A stretch of 61,215 bases of DNA, taken from Actinokineospora pegani. Lineage in GTDB: Bacteria > Actinomycetota > Actinomycetes > Mycobacteriales > Pseudonocardiaceae. Shown here one piece after another: positions 28,622 to 37,572 of this stretch. Within the stretch, counting starts at the first letter, position 1, and every line of letters begins with the position of its first letter. Made by a program: the position numbers and the translations under genes. The notes under the pieces were generated by a model. That model had not been told where the DNA came from, did no database searches, and was given only the letters and a program-made list of their open reading frames with translations. The stretch is from NCBI RefSeq assembly GCF_009745975.1, contig NZ_WHOL01000120.1, positions 1 to 61,215 of the forward strand, written 5' to 3'.

Positions 28622-29224
28622 TCAGCCCACCCCCGCGCCGTGCAGGGTGACCCAGCGCTGCATGGCGTACTCGACCATGGTGATCAGGGATTGCTTGACG
28701 CTGGCCCGGTCGCGGGCGTCACAGGGGATGATGGGCACCTCCGGGGAGACGACGAGGGCGTCGCGGACCTCTTCGATGTCGTGCTTGAGGACGCCGTCGA
28801 AGCAGTTGAGGCCGATGACGTAGGGCAGTTCGCGCTCCTCGAAGAAGTCGATCGGGGAGAACGAGTCGGCCAGGCGGCGGGTGTCGGCCAGGACCACCGC
28901 GCCGATGGCGCCGCGGACCAGGTCGTCCCACATGAACCAGAACCGCTGCTGGCCGGGCGTGCCGAACAGGTACAGGATCAGGTCCGAGTCGAGTGAGACG
29001 CGGCCGAAGTCCATCGCGACCGTGGTGGTCGACTTGTCCGGGGTCGCCGAGGTGTCGTCGATGTCGCTGGAGGCCGAGGTCATCACGGCCTCGGTGGTCA
29101 GCGGGACGATCTCCGACACCGCGCCGACGAAGGTGGTCTTGCCCGCGCCGAACCCGCCCGCCACGACGATCTTGACCGAGGTGAGCGCCGGGGCTTCCGC
29201 GTCGTCATAGCCGACGGAGTCCAC
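28622..29224 (-). CDS. cvnD: Conservon small GTPase-like protein (CvnD)
   Basis: 200 residues. The P-loop GGFGAGKTT is at 23-31, and LFGTPGQQRFWFMWDDL matches the switch region of the actinobacterial MglA/Ras-like family, with the usual DTRRLADSF and N-x-F-D-G variation of the guanine motif. It acts with CvnA-C in a membrane-associated complex likened to a eukaryotic G-protein-coupled system. It overlaps the DUF742 gene by 20 bp and is the fourth gene of the cluster. Confidence 0.93.
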   Translation of the reverse strand: MDSVGYDDAEAPALTSVKIVVAGGFGAGKTTFVGAVSEIVPLTTEAVMTSASSDIDDTSATPDKSTTTVAMDFGRVSLDSDLILYLFGTPGQQRFWFMWDDLVRGAIGAVVLADTRRLADSFSPIDFFEERELPYVIGLNCFDGVLKHDIEEVRDALVVSPEVPIIPCDARDRASVKQSLITMVEYAMQRWVTLHGAGVG

Positions 29225-29753
29225 TGAGTACCCTTTCCATCAACACCAGGTGGGCGCGGTTGGCGCCCCCGGTCGCTGTCTTGTGCACGGTGATCAGGCC
29301 CAGTTGGGCCATGTCGCCCAGCAGGACCTTGGCGACCCCGAGCGGGGCGCCCATCAGGGTGGCGACCTCGGCCACCGACCTCGGCTGGTGGCACAGCGCG
29401 CCGATCGCCCGGTGCTCGGACTCGGCGAACGCGGCCGCGTCGGCGGCGCGCGCGCTGGTGGACACCATCGTCTCCAGCCGCAGCTCGAACGTGGAGCGGG
29501 TGCGGCCCCTGGTCCAGGCGTAGGGGCGGACGATCGAGGTGACCTCGTCGGCGATCACCCCGTCCGCCGCCGCGGCGTCGGAGAGGTCGGTGGCGGGCCA
29601 CTGCGGCTCGGTGCGGCGCAGGACGCCGTCCTCGGCCACCGGGGCGGGCGGTGGCGGCGCGGGCACCTCGGCGGCCCGGTGGCGTTCGCGGCCTGCCATC
29701 GACAGGCCGTTGACCACGTCGGCGAACGTCGGCTCGTGGGGCTGCTCGGTCAT
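29205..29753 (-). CDS. cvnC: DUF742 protein (CvnC)
   Basis: 182 residues. The C-terminal ~115 residues form DUF742, recognisable by SIVRPYAWTRGRTRSTFEL and a winged-helix-like segment (RSVAEVATLMGAPLGVAKVLL). The N-terminal third is Pro/Ala-rich and probably disordered. A third component of the conservon, located between the roadblock protein and the GTPase, with a 20 bp overlap to the latter. Confidence 0.93.
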   Translation of the reverse strand: MTEQPHEPTFADVVNGLSMAGRERHRAAEVPAPPPPAPVAEDGVLRRTEPQWPATDLSDAAAADGVIADEVTSIVRPYAWTRGRTRSTFELRLETMVSTSARAADAAAFAESEHRAIGALCHQPRSVAEVATLMGAPLGVAKVLLGDMAQLGLITVHKTATGGANRAHLVLMERVLSGLRRL

Positions 29754-29760
29754 CGGGCGC

Positions 29761-30201
29761 TCACGCGGGCTGCCGGACCATCCGCGCGGACCCGCCGCGC
29801 AGCGCCGCCCGAAGCTCGGGGGTCAGGATCTGGCCGACCCGGTCGACCAGCAGCGTCATCTCGTAGGCCACCTGGCCGATGTCGCAGGTCGGGGCGGCCA
29901 GCACGGCCAGGCAGGAGCCGTCGCTGATGGCCATCAGGAGCATGATGCCGCGCTCCATCTCGACCACGGTCTCCTTGACCGACCCGGCCTCGAAGCAGCG
30001 GGCCGCGCCCTGGGTCAGGCTGATCACCCCGGAGGCGACCGCGGCGAGCTGGTCGGCGCGGTCGACGGGCAGCCGCGCCGACGAGGTCAGCAGCAACCCG
30101 TCCGCGGAGACCACCACGGCGTGCGCGACGCCGACGATGCGGTCGGCGAAGTCGTTGACCAGCCATCCGAACTGGCTCGGCTTGGGCTGCGTGGTCGTCA
30201 T
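29761..30201 (-). CDS. cvnB: Roadblock/LC7 protein (CvnB)
   Basis: 146 residues, roadblock/LC7 fold. In bacteria such proteins act as partners of MglA-like GTPases, here CvnD. Typical motifs are FGWLVNDFADRIVGVAHAVV and SSARLPVDRADQLAAVASG. The ATG at 30201 is chosen from the conserved MTTTQPKPSQFGWL start. It lies 52 bp downstream of the kinase gene. Confidence 0.94.
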   Translation of the reverse strand: MTTTQPKPSQFGWLVNDFADRIVGVAHAVVVSADGLLLTSSARLPVDRADQLAAVASGVISLTQGAARCFEAGSVKETVVEMERGIMLLMAISDGSCLAVLAAPTCDIGQVAYEMTLLVDRVGQILTPELRAALRGGSARMVRQPA

Positions 30202-30253
30202 CGTGCTCCATTCCTCACTGCTGGTGGCTGAGCTGGTCGGTGCGGTTCGGCGC

Positions 30254-33200
30254 TCACGGGCCGGCGCCCTCCTGGTGCTCGGGCCCGCGCCGGGCGAGGC
30301 TGTCGCGGCCCCGGCCGATGCCGCGCTGCAGGCTGCCCAGTCGCGAGCGCAGCGCCTCGGCGTCGCGCTCCATGACCGGGCCGCGGTGCGCGGTCGGGGC
30401 GGGCTTGTCGAGGCTGCCCGGCAGCAGCCGCTCCCGGGGGGTGCGCTGGGGCAGACCGTCCTGGCCGGGGGGTTCGCCGACGAACCCGAACCGCGCGCCG
30501 CGCAGGTCCAGGCCCCGCTCGGGGGTCGTCGGCTGATCCTGCGCGGGGTCGCTCTGCTGCGCGCCGCGGGCCCGGTGCACGCCGCGCTGGTAGCTGCTGA
30601 GCCTGCGGCGCAGCTCGGCGGCGTCGCGGGAGCCGAACGGGGCCCACTGCGGCAGTGGCCGGGCCTCGGGCTTGGGCTCGGGCCTGGCCTGGCCGTTGAC
30701 CGAGCCGGGCACCAGGTTGCGCCGGGGGGTCCGGCGCGGCAGGCCGGTGTCGGTGAAGTCCTCGGGGGTGGTGTCGGCGACGGCCCGCGCGGCGCTGAAC
30801 CCGTGGTCGGCGGCGAAGTCCCAGGCCTCGGGGACCTGGCTCGGCGCCTGGGTGGCGGGGTCGTCGGTGACCGTCCGGAACCAGGCGGAGACCATCTCGT
30901 CGAAGATCGGCGTGGTCTCGTGCATCGCGTCGGGCGGCGGCGCGCTCGCGCCGAGGCTGTCGTCGGACGGGGTGTCCCACCACCCGGTCTGCTCGGCGGG
31001 GCTGAACAGGTCCGGGGCCGCGGCGCGCGGCTCGGGCCGTTCGCGGCGGGGCAGCGGGACTTGGTCCTCGTCCGGTGCTGGCCGGGGCGCCGCCGGGGCC
31101 GCGGGGGCCGCCTTGCCCTGGTCGGGGGTGCGCGGCTGCGGCACCGAGTGGGGGAGTTGGGCCCCGTCGCCACCGGTGGGGCGGGTGTCGCGGGGTGTGC
31201 GGCGGGGCAGGCCGCCGTCGGTGGTGGGGCGGCCGTTGACGGCGGAGCCGTTGGTGCCGTTGGGCTTGTGCGACCCGTTGACCGACCCGTTCACCGCGCC
31301 GCGGCCGTTGACGGCCGTGCCGTTGGTGCCGTTGGTGCCGCTGCCGTTGACCCCGGCGCCGTTCACACCCGAGCCGTTGACGGCGTGCGGGGCGCGCTTG
31401 CCCTCGGCCGCGGGGGGCGGCGAGGCGGGCTTGGGCGGGACGGCGGGCAGGCCGATGACGTTGGCGGTCACCAGCTCCGGCGGGATCACCACGGTGGCCC
31501 GGGTGCCGGACTGGTTGCCCGCCCGCAGCGCCACCCGCACCCCGTGCCGGGCGGCCAGCCTGCCGACCACGAACAGGCCCATGCGGCGGGCGGTGGAGGC
31601 GTCGACGGTGCCCGCGTCGGCGAGGCGGTGGTTGGCCTCGGCCAACTCGTCGTCGCGCATGCCGATGCCGCGGTCGACGACCTCGATGCGCACCGCGCCG
31701 TCCTCGGTGTGCTGGCCCGCCACGGTCACCTGGGTGGTCGGGGCGGAGAACGCGGCGGCGTTGTCCAGCAGCTCGGCGACCAGGCGGATCAGGTCGCCCA
31801 CGGCGTAGCCGACGACCAGGGCCGAGGGCGGCGACTGGATGACCACCCGTTGGTACTGCTCGATCTCGGAGACCGCGGCGCGCAGCAGGTCGGCCAGCGG
31901 CGCGGGCTGCTGGGCGCGGCGGGCGGGCTCGCTGCCGGAGAGCACCATCAGGTTCTCGTTGTTGCGGCGCATCCGGGTCGCGAGGTGGTCGAGCTGGAAC
32001 AGGGTGGAGAGCTGGTCGGCGTCCTCCTCGTCGCGCTCGAGCCGTTCGAGCAGGTGCAGTTGGCGCTGGACCAGGCCCTGGCTGCGGCGCGACAGGTTGA
32101 CGAAGACGTTGCCGTAGTTGGCCCGCAGCGCGGCCTGCTCGCCCGCCAGCCGCAGCGCCTGCTCGTGCACGGCGTCGAAGGCGCGGGCGACCTGCCCGAC
32201 CTCGTCGGCCGACGGCACGGCGATCGGGTCGACCTTGGCGGTGACCTCGCCGCCGTCGCGGATGCGGGCCACCGCGGCGGGCAGCCGGGTGCGGGCGATG
32301 TCCAGCGCGCCGCGGCGCAGCTCGGCCAGCGACCGCAGGAGCTGGCGGCCCATCAGGAAGATGACCGCGGCGGCGAGCACGAGCGCGAGGATCAGCACGA
32401 CCGAGGCGAGCCCGGCGGCGTCGCCCGCGTCGTCCTGCAGCGCGTCGGAGCGGGCCTTGATCCGCTCGCCCAGGGTGGCCGCCGCCGCGCTGAGGCGGGC
32501 GGAGGTCTGGTCGGAGGCGAGGTCCCAGTCCACGGCGGGCAGCGGCAGCGGCACGTCGACCGCGGCGGGCGCGGCGGCGTCGCCGAGGACCCGGGTGAGC
32601 AGCGCGGACCGGTCGCGGACGACCGGCACGGACACCTGCCGCTCGAACTCGGCGCGCTCGGCCTCGGTGGCCACCGCGCGGAAGCCGGAGTTGTGGTCGT
32701 CCAGGCGGGCCTGCGAGGAGCGCAGCGCGGTCAGCTCGGCGCTGTTGAGCCCGCCGCGGGCGATGCCGACGGCGACCAGCGCCCACTGGAACCGCACCTC
32801 CTCCTGGGCCGCGTCGAGCTGGGCCAGGGCGGCGGCGGTGCCGGAGAGCTCGCGGTCGGTGATCTCCTCGGCGACGGCGCGGTCGAAGTCGAGCAGCACG
32901 CCGATGATGCCGGTGAACTGGGCCAGCGCGGTGGCCGCGTCGACCGCGCCGCCGGAGACCGAGCGGCGCAGCACGTCGAGCCGCTGCAGGGCGGTCCGGG
33001 CGTCGGCGGCGCGGGCGGCGGTGACCGGGGAGCCGAACTCGGCGGCGGCCACGGCGGCCCGCAGTTGCTCGCGGGCGTAGTCGGCGCTGCGCCGCTCGGT
33101 GGCGGTGGCCTCGTCGATGGCGGCGCCGCCGGTGAGCGCGACCGCGGACTTGGTCCGCTCGCGCTGCACCCAGCCGAGCAGGCCGCGCAGCGAGTCGGTG

Positions 33201-33502
33201 ACCTCGACGACCCGGTCCACCTGGCGGTAGCCGTCGGCGCGGTTGACCTGGTCGGTGATCCGCAGGGCGCCGAGCACGACGGCGAACAGCACCGGGACGG
33301 CGATGACGGCGGTCAGCTTGACCGGGATGGACCAGTCCCGCCAGGCGGTCAGGGATCGCCACCGTGACCTGCCCGACCGCCCGCCGGCTTCCCCACCGGC
33401 GGCGGCGCGGCGCCCGTCGGCCACGTCGTTGTCGTCCCGGCCCGCCCCCGCCCGGCCGGTGGACGTGGGAGAGGACCTGGTGCGGGGGACGGTCGCGGTC
33501 AT
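30254..33502 (-). CDS. cvnA: Nitrate-sensor-type histidine kinase of a conservon (CvnA)
   Basis: 1082 residues from ATG 33502, with GGGAGG upstream. TM1 is about 58-80, then a large extracytoplasmic NIT-like domain (~90-350), TM2 at ~360-388, a HAMP region, a phosphoacceptor-like helix (LDHLATRMRRNNENLMV, histidine near 502) and a GHKL ATPase domain (~560-690, LLDNAAAFSAP, DRGIGM). An Asn-Gly/Gly-Ser linker (~705-760) follows. The tail repeats GLPRRTPR or GLPQRTPR three times (~762, ~918, ~1014), the last two followed by L-x-PGS. The tail also repeats LRRRLSSYQRG / LRSRLGSLQRG (~960 and ~1049). There is no cognate response regulator; signalling is expected through CvnB-D. Confidence 0.9.
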   Translation of the reverse strand: MTATVPRTRSSPTSTGRAGAGRDDNDVADGRRAAAGGEAGGRSGRSRWRSLTAWRDWSIPVKLTAVIAVPVLFAVVLGALRITDQVNRADGYRQVDRVVEVTDSLRGLLGWVQRERTKSAVALTGGAAIDEATATERRSADYAREQLRAAVAAAEFGSPVTAARAADARTALQRLDVLRRSVSGGAVDAATALAQFTGIIGVLLDFDRAVAEEITDRELSGTAAALAQLDAAQEEVRFQWALVAVGIARGGLNSAELTALRSSQARLDDHNSGFRAVATEAERAEFERQVSVPVVRDRSALLTRVLGDAAAPAAVDVPLPLPAVDWDLASDQTSARLSAAAATLGERIKARSDALQDDAGDAAGLASVVLILALVLAAAVIFLMGRQLLRSLAELRRGALDIARTRLPAAVARIRDGGEVTAKVDPIAVPSADEVGQVARAFDAVHEQALRLAGEQAALRANYGNVFVNLSRRSQGLVQRQLHLLERLERDEEDADQLSTLFQLDHLATRMRRNNENLMVLSGSEPARRAQQPAPLADLLRAAVSEIEQYQRVVIQSPPSALVVGYAVGDLIRLVAELLDNAAAFSAPTTQVTVAGQHTEDGAVRIEVVDRGIGMRDDELAEANHRLADAGTVDASTARRMGLFVVGRLAARHGVRVALRAGNQSGTRATVVIPPELVTANVIGLPAVPPKPASPPPAAEGKRAPHAVNGSGVNGAGVNGSGTNGTNGTAVNGRGAVNGSVNGSHKPNGTNGSAVNGRPTTDGGLPRRTPRDTRPTGGDGAQLPHSVPQPRTPDQGKAAPAAPAAPRPAPDEDQVPLPRRERPEPRAAAPDLFSPAEQTGWWDTPSDDSLGASAPPPDAMHETTPIFDEMVSAWFRTVTDDPATQAPSQVPEAWDFAADHGFSAARAVADTTPEDFTDTGLPRRTPRRNLVPGSVNGQARPEPKPEARPLPQWAPFGSRDAAELRRRLSSYQRGVHRARGAQQSDPAQDQPTTPERGLDLRGARFGFVGEPPGQDGLPQRTPRERLLPGSLDKPAPTAHRGPVMERDAEALRSRLGSLQRGIGRGRDSLARRGPEHQEGAGP

Positions 33503-34217
33503 GCGCGTCCTCCCGCGACGGACCGCCTTCGCCGTCGGAGCAACACCTTCACCGCGCCGCTCTCCTTCCACGGTTGGAACCTGGACAGCACAGGGCACCT
33601 GCAGGGCATTTCCCGGGGACTCCCGGGAACGGCTCGTCGTCCGCCACCCTTCACGGACATCGGCGTTCACCGGGGGAACTTGAGGGCCAACCGTACCCCA
33701 ATCAAGCGATCTGGCCCCGCTTCTGATGAAACCATTGCTGACCAGCCACGACACCCTTTTTCCGCGCCTTGGAACGGTGCGCCTGCCCGTTCTTGCGAGC
33801 GATTTGGTCACTCTCCGGAGATCAATCGACCTTGAGTCGCTCGATCGGGTGGGACGTCTCCTGGTATGACCCAAGACCTCACCCGTACCGGTGACAGGCC
33901 CGCTGAGCTGCCCTCTTCGGTCCGGCCGAATCGACGAAGGGTTGTTCCGGCGCGCCAAACGACAAACCGGCCCGGGAGGGCGGCTTGCGATCGGCAACTT
34001 CCGCTCGGCATCCTGATTGCACAGTTCACTATTACGTGTGACAGTTCGTCGATCTCGAACCAATATCGCCCTGATCTCGTTCTCCGGACTGCCGACGCGC
34101 ATTAGACCGTTCTCGCGGCGGGTGGTTAACATGGCCCGGGCCATTCGCCCCGACGCCCTTTCCGCCACCACCGGCGCGGCGTCCATTCCCCGCCTCCCCC
34201 TCGCCTAGGAGGAATGT
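33503..34217. other. 715 bp divergent intergenic region (cvnA / DUF485 operon)
   Basis: It must contain the promoters of the conservon (minus) and the symporter operon (plus). Small open frames are present, but none has a ribosome site or protein-like composition that I can support. A perfect 14 bp palindrome ATGGCCCGGGCCAT sits at 34132-34145, about 73 bp upstream of the DUF485 start, and AGGAGG precedes that start. No RNA gene recognised. Confidence 0.5.
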
Positions 34218-34613
34218 ATGACCGCCCCAGCCGCACGGGCGACCGCGCCCGCGGGCGACCGGCCAGCCGCCTTCGGCGGCGTGGACCGCGTCCCCGCCCC
34301 GACCGCCCCGCCCGACTTCGCCGCGCTGCACGCGAGCCCGGAGTTCACCGCTCTGCGCGCGCGGTTCCGCCGCTTCACCTTCCCGGCCACCGGCTTGTTC
34401 CTGAGCTGGTACCTCACCTACGTGCTGCTCGCCGCCTACGCCCCCGGCCTGCTGGCGATCCGGGTCAGCGGCGCGGTGACCCTCGGCCTGCTGCTGGGCC
34501 TGGGCCAGTTCGCCAGCACGATCGCGCTCACCCTCGTCTACACCCGCTGGGCGCGGCGGTCGCTGGACCCCGCCGCCGCCGCGATCCGGCAGTCGGCGGG
34601 TGAGCGCGGGTGA
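34218..34613 (+). CDS. DUF485 membrane protein
   Basis: 131 residues. A disordered N-terminus (~35 residues, Ala/Pro-rich) precedes the DUF485 domain with FRRFTFPATGLFLSWYLTYV and two transmembrane helices. DUF485 proteins are almost always encoded directly upstream of acetate-type solute:sodium symporters (as yjcH-actP), as here. ATG with AGGAGG upstream. The stop overlaps the symporter start (GTGA). Confidence 0.9.
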   Translation: MTAPAARATAPAGDRPAAFGGVDRVPAPTAPPDFAALHASPEFTALRARFRRFTFPATGLFLSWYLTYVLLAAYAPGLLAIRVSGAVTLGLLLGLGQFASTIALTLVYTRWARRSLDPAAAAIRQSAGERG

Positions 34614-36220
34614 TCACCGCCCAGGCGCAGGCCGGGGTGGGCGACCCCGCGCTCAACACCGCCGTGTTCGCCGCGTTCGTGCTCATCACGCTGTACGTGG
34701 TCTACCGGTTCAACAGCGGGGGCACGACCGCCGACGACTACTACGCGGCAGGGGGGCGGTTCACCGGTGTGCAGAACGGGTTCGCCCTCTCCGGCGACTT
34801 CCTGTCCGCCGCGTCCTTCCTCGGCGTCGCGGGCGCCATCGCGATCACCGGCTACGACGGCTTCCTGTACTCGATCGGCTTCCTGGTCGCCTGGCTGGTG
34901 AACCTGCTGCTGGTCGCCGAGCTGGTCCGCAACACCGGCCGGTTCACCATGGGCGACGTGCTGGCCTACCGGATGCGCCAGCGCCCGGTGCGCGCGGCCG
35001 CGGCGACCTCGACGCTGGTGATCTCGCTGTTCTACATGCTGGCGCAGATGGCGGGCGCGGGCGCGGTCGTGGCCCTGCTGCTCGACGTGCACGGTGCGGT
35101 CGGGCAGGCGGTGGTCATCACCGTCGTCGGCCTGATCATGATCTGCTACGTGCTCGTCGGCGGGATGAAGGGCACCACCTGGGTGCAGATTATCAAGGCC
35201 GGGCTGCTGCTGCTCACCGTGGTGCTGATGACGGTGTTCCTGCTGGGCAAGTTCGGGTTCAGCCCGAGCTCGCTGCTGGAGCAGGCCGCGGCGAACAACA
35301 CCAACGGCGAGCGGGTCCTCGGCCCCGGGGTGCAGTACGGGCAGTCGCCGACGGCCACGCTGGACTTCGTGTCGCTGTCGCTGGCGCTGATCCTGGGCGC
35401 GGCCGGGCTGCCGCACGTGCTGATGCGCTTCTACACCGTGCCCGACGCCCGCGAGGCGCGGCGGTCGGTGGTCTGGGCGGTGGGCGCGATGAGCGTGTTC
35501 TACCTGGGCACGCTGGTCATCGGCTACGGCGCGTCGGCGCTGGTCGGCTCCGAGCGCATCCTGGCCGCCACCGGCCGGGAGAACTCGGCGGTGCCGCTGC
35601 TGGCCTTCGAGGTCGGCGGCACCGTGCTGATGGGGGTGGTGGCGGCGGTCGCGTTCGCGACGATCCTGGCCGTGGTGGCCGGGTTGACGATCACCGCGTC
35701 GGCGTCGTTCGCCCACGACGTGTACGCCAACATCCTGCGCAGGGGCACGCCGGAGCCGGGCGCCGAGGTCCGCGTCGCCCGGTTGACCGCGGTGGTGATC
35801 GGGCTGCTGGCGATCGTCGGCGGCATCCTGGCCAACGGGCAGAACGTGGCGTTCCTGGTGGCGCTGGCGTTCGCCTTCGCCGCGTCGGCCAACCTGTCGA
35901 CGCTGCTGTACTCGTTGTTCTGGAAGCGGTTCACCACCACCGGGACGCTGTGGGCGATGTACGGCGGGCTGGGGTCGTGCCTGCTGCTGGTGTCGCTGTC
36001 GCCGGTGGTCTCCGGGGCGCCGACCTCGATCCTGTCCGATGTGGACTTCGCGGTGTTCCCGCTGTCGAACCCCGGCATCGTCTCGATCCCGGTGTCGTTC
36101 CTGTGCGGCTACCTGGGCACGGTGTTGGGCAAGGACGAGGCGGACCCCGAGCGGCAGAAGGAGATGGAGGTCCGGGCGCTCACGGGGCTGGGGCGCCAGG
36201 CCTCGCCGCGGGCGCGCTGA
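34610..36220 (+). CDS. actP: Solute:sodium symporter (acetate/monocarboxylate type)
   Basis: 536 residues with about thirteen transmembrane helices. SSS-family motifs are FALSGDFLSAASFLGVAGAI and, later, GAAGLPHVLMRFYTVPDAREARRS, both characteristic of cation/acetate symporters. It imports acetate, pyruvate or related monocarboxylates with Na+ or H+. GTG start overlapping the DUF485 stop. Its 3' end overlaps the convergent MFS gene by 41 bp. Confidence 0.88.
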   Translation: MITAQAQAGVGDPALNTAVFAAFVLITLYVVYRFNSGGTTADDYYAAGGRFTGVQNGFALSGDFLSAASFLGVAGAIAITGYDGFLYSIGFLVAWLVNLLLVAELVRNTGRFTMGDVLAYRMRQRPVRAAAATSTLVISLFYMLAQMAGAGAVVALLLDVHGAVGQAVVITVVGLIMICYVLVGGMKGTTWVQIIKAGLLLLTVVLMTVFLLGKFGFSPSSLLEQAAANNTNGERVLGPGVQYGQSPTATLDFVSLSLALILGAAGLPHVLMRFYTVPDAREARRSVVWAVGAMSVFYLGTLVIGYGASALVGSERILAATGRENSAVPLLAFEVGGTVLMGVVAAVAFATILAVVAGLTITASASFAHDVYANILRRGTPEPGAEVRVARLTAVVIGLLAIVGGILANGQNVAFLVALAFAFAASANLSTLLYSLFWKRFTTTGTLWAMYGGLGSCLLLVSLSPVVSGAPTSILSDVDFAVFPLSNPGIVSIPVSFLCGYLGTVLGKDEADPERQKEMEVRALTGLGRQASPRAR

Positions 36221-37496
36221 GCCCGCGCTGCCGCAGCAGCGGCAGCGTGGCCAGCACCAGCAGCGGGGGCAGCACCGCGAACCCCACGACGATGGCGGTC
36301 GACGCCGACCCGGGCTGCGCGGCCGGGTCGGCGCCCGCCGCGTAGCCGCCGATCCCCAGCACGAGGCCGAACAGGCCGGGCCCCAGCGCCAGGCCGAGCG
36401 TGTCGCCCGCGGTCCACACCCCGGCGAACAGCCCGGCCCGGGTCTGGCCCGCCTTGGCCTCCTCGTCGGCGATCAGGTCGGCGAGCAGGGTCAGCGGGAA
36501 CACCTGCAGCCCCGCGTAGGCGACACCGCCGAGGGCGACCAGGCCGATCAGGACCGGGGTGGGCGGGCCGAAGGCGATCCCGCCGAACGCGGCGGCGAAC
36601 AGCACCGTCGCCACCGACCACGACCGCTGCACGCCCCACCGCGCCGCGACCCTGCGCAGCACCGGCATGACCACCAGCGCGGGCCCCACGAACGCCGCGA
36701 ACAGCAGCGTCTGCGCCCCCGGCTCGCCCAGCACGACCCTGGCCAGGTAGTCCACCCCGGCCAGCAGGGTGCCGATCGCCGTGGACTGGATGACGAACGC
36801 GGTCAGCAGCACCCGGAACCGGCGGGCCTGGCGCAGCAGCGCCACCAGCTCCCGACCCCGCACGCCGGTCTCCTGCGGCTTGGCCCTGGGCGCGTGCTTG
36901 GTGCCCCACATCACCCCCGCGGTGCCCACCACGATGACCAGACCCACGCCGACGCCCATGCCGAGGTAGCCGAACTCGTCGCGGACGAGCGGGGCGCCCG
37001 CGCCGCAGACCAGGATGCCCAGGGCGAGCACCGCGATCCGCCAGGCGGTCAGCCGGGTCCGGTCCTCCTGGGTGGTGGCCAGCTCCGGCGGCAGCGCGTT
37101 GTAGGGCACCTGGAAGAAGGCGAACGCGGTCGCGCACAGGACGAACACGACGGCCACGTAGGCCCCGTCGAGCCAGGGCGAGCCGAACAGCGGCGGCAGG
37201 AACAGCAGCGCGAACAGCACCGCGAGCGAGAGGCCGCCGCGCAGCAGGAACGGGCGGCGTGGTCCGTCCGGGTGCCGCGACGCGTCGCTGACGCGCCCCG
37301 CGACCGGGTTGAACACGACGTCCCAGGCCTTGGGCAGCAGCACCAGCACCCCGGCGACGGCGGCGGGGATCGCCAGCGAGTCGGTCAGGTAGGGCAGCAG
37401 CAGGAGGCCGGGAACCGTCCCGAAGGCGGCGGTGGCCAGCGAACCGAGCGAGTACCCGGCGCGGACCCGCGCGGACGGGGGCGGGAGGGCCGTCAT
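36180..37496 (-). CDS. MFS transporter of the GPH (glycoside-pentoside-hexuronide) type
   Basis: 438 residues from ATG 37496 with twelve predicted helices. GYSLGSLATAAFGTVPGLLL, and PVAGRVSDASRHPDGPRRPF correspond to the GPH family D-x2-G loop. The substrate may be a sugar, glycoside or other small solute. The frame stays open upstream to 37595, but that region overlaps the decarboxylase promoter and lacks similarity. Divergent from the polyamine-type operon, 76 bp away; a polyamine or precursor role is possible but not shown. Confidence 0.85.
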   Translation of the reverse strand: MTALPPPSARVRAGYSLGSLATAAFGTVPGLLLLPYLTDSLAIPAAVAGVLVLLPKAWDVVFNPVAGRVSDASRHPDGPRRPFLLRGGLSLAVLFALLFLPPLFGSPWLDGAYVAVVFVLCATAFAFFQVPYNALPPELATTQEDRTRLTAWRIAVLALGILVCGAGAPLVRDEFGYLGMGVGVGLVIVVGTAGVMWGTKHAPRAKPQETGVRGRELVALLRQARRFRVLLTAFVIQSTAIGTLLAGVDYLARVVLGEPGAQTLLFAAFVGPALVVMPVLRRVAARWGVQRSWSVATVLFAAAFGGIAFGPPTPVLIGLVALGGVAYAGLQVFPLTLLADLIADEEAKAGQTRAGLFAGVWTAGDTLGLALGPGLFGLVLGIGGYAAGADPAAQPGSASTAIVVGFAVLPPLLVLATLPLLRQRGLSAPAARPGAPAP

Positions 37497-37572
37497 GATC
37501 ACCGATGGTACGACTCGCGCCCGGGGTGGCGACGGCCACGGCACCCCCGCACGGGGGTCACTCGGTATTACA

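Noticed and set aside
29879-33367. Very long open frame on the plus strand opposite the conservon kinase
   Set aside because: Its composition (runs of G, A, R, V and no domains) is the shadow of a high-GC gene on the other strand, which has a coherent kinase architecture.
33866-34105. Possible 79-residue protein upstream of the DUF485 gene
   Set aside because: ATG without Shine-Dalgarno and atypical composition; more likely promoter DNA.
30254-34186. Longer kinase start upstream of 33502
   Set aside because: The extra ~228 residues have no domain and are Arg/Ser-rich, whereas ATG 33502 has GGGAGG upstream.
34214-34603. Alternative frame beginning at the ATG at 34214
   Set aside because: The DUF485 protein starts four bases later with good family similarity; the other frame is Arg/Pro-rich noise.
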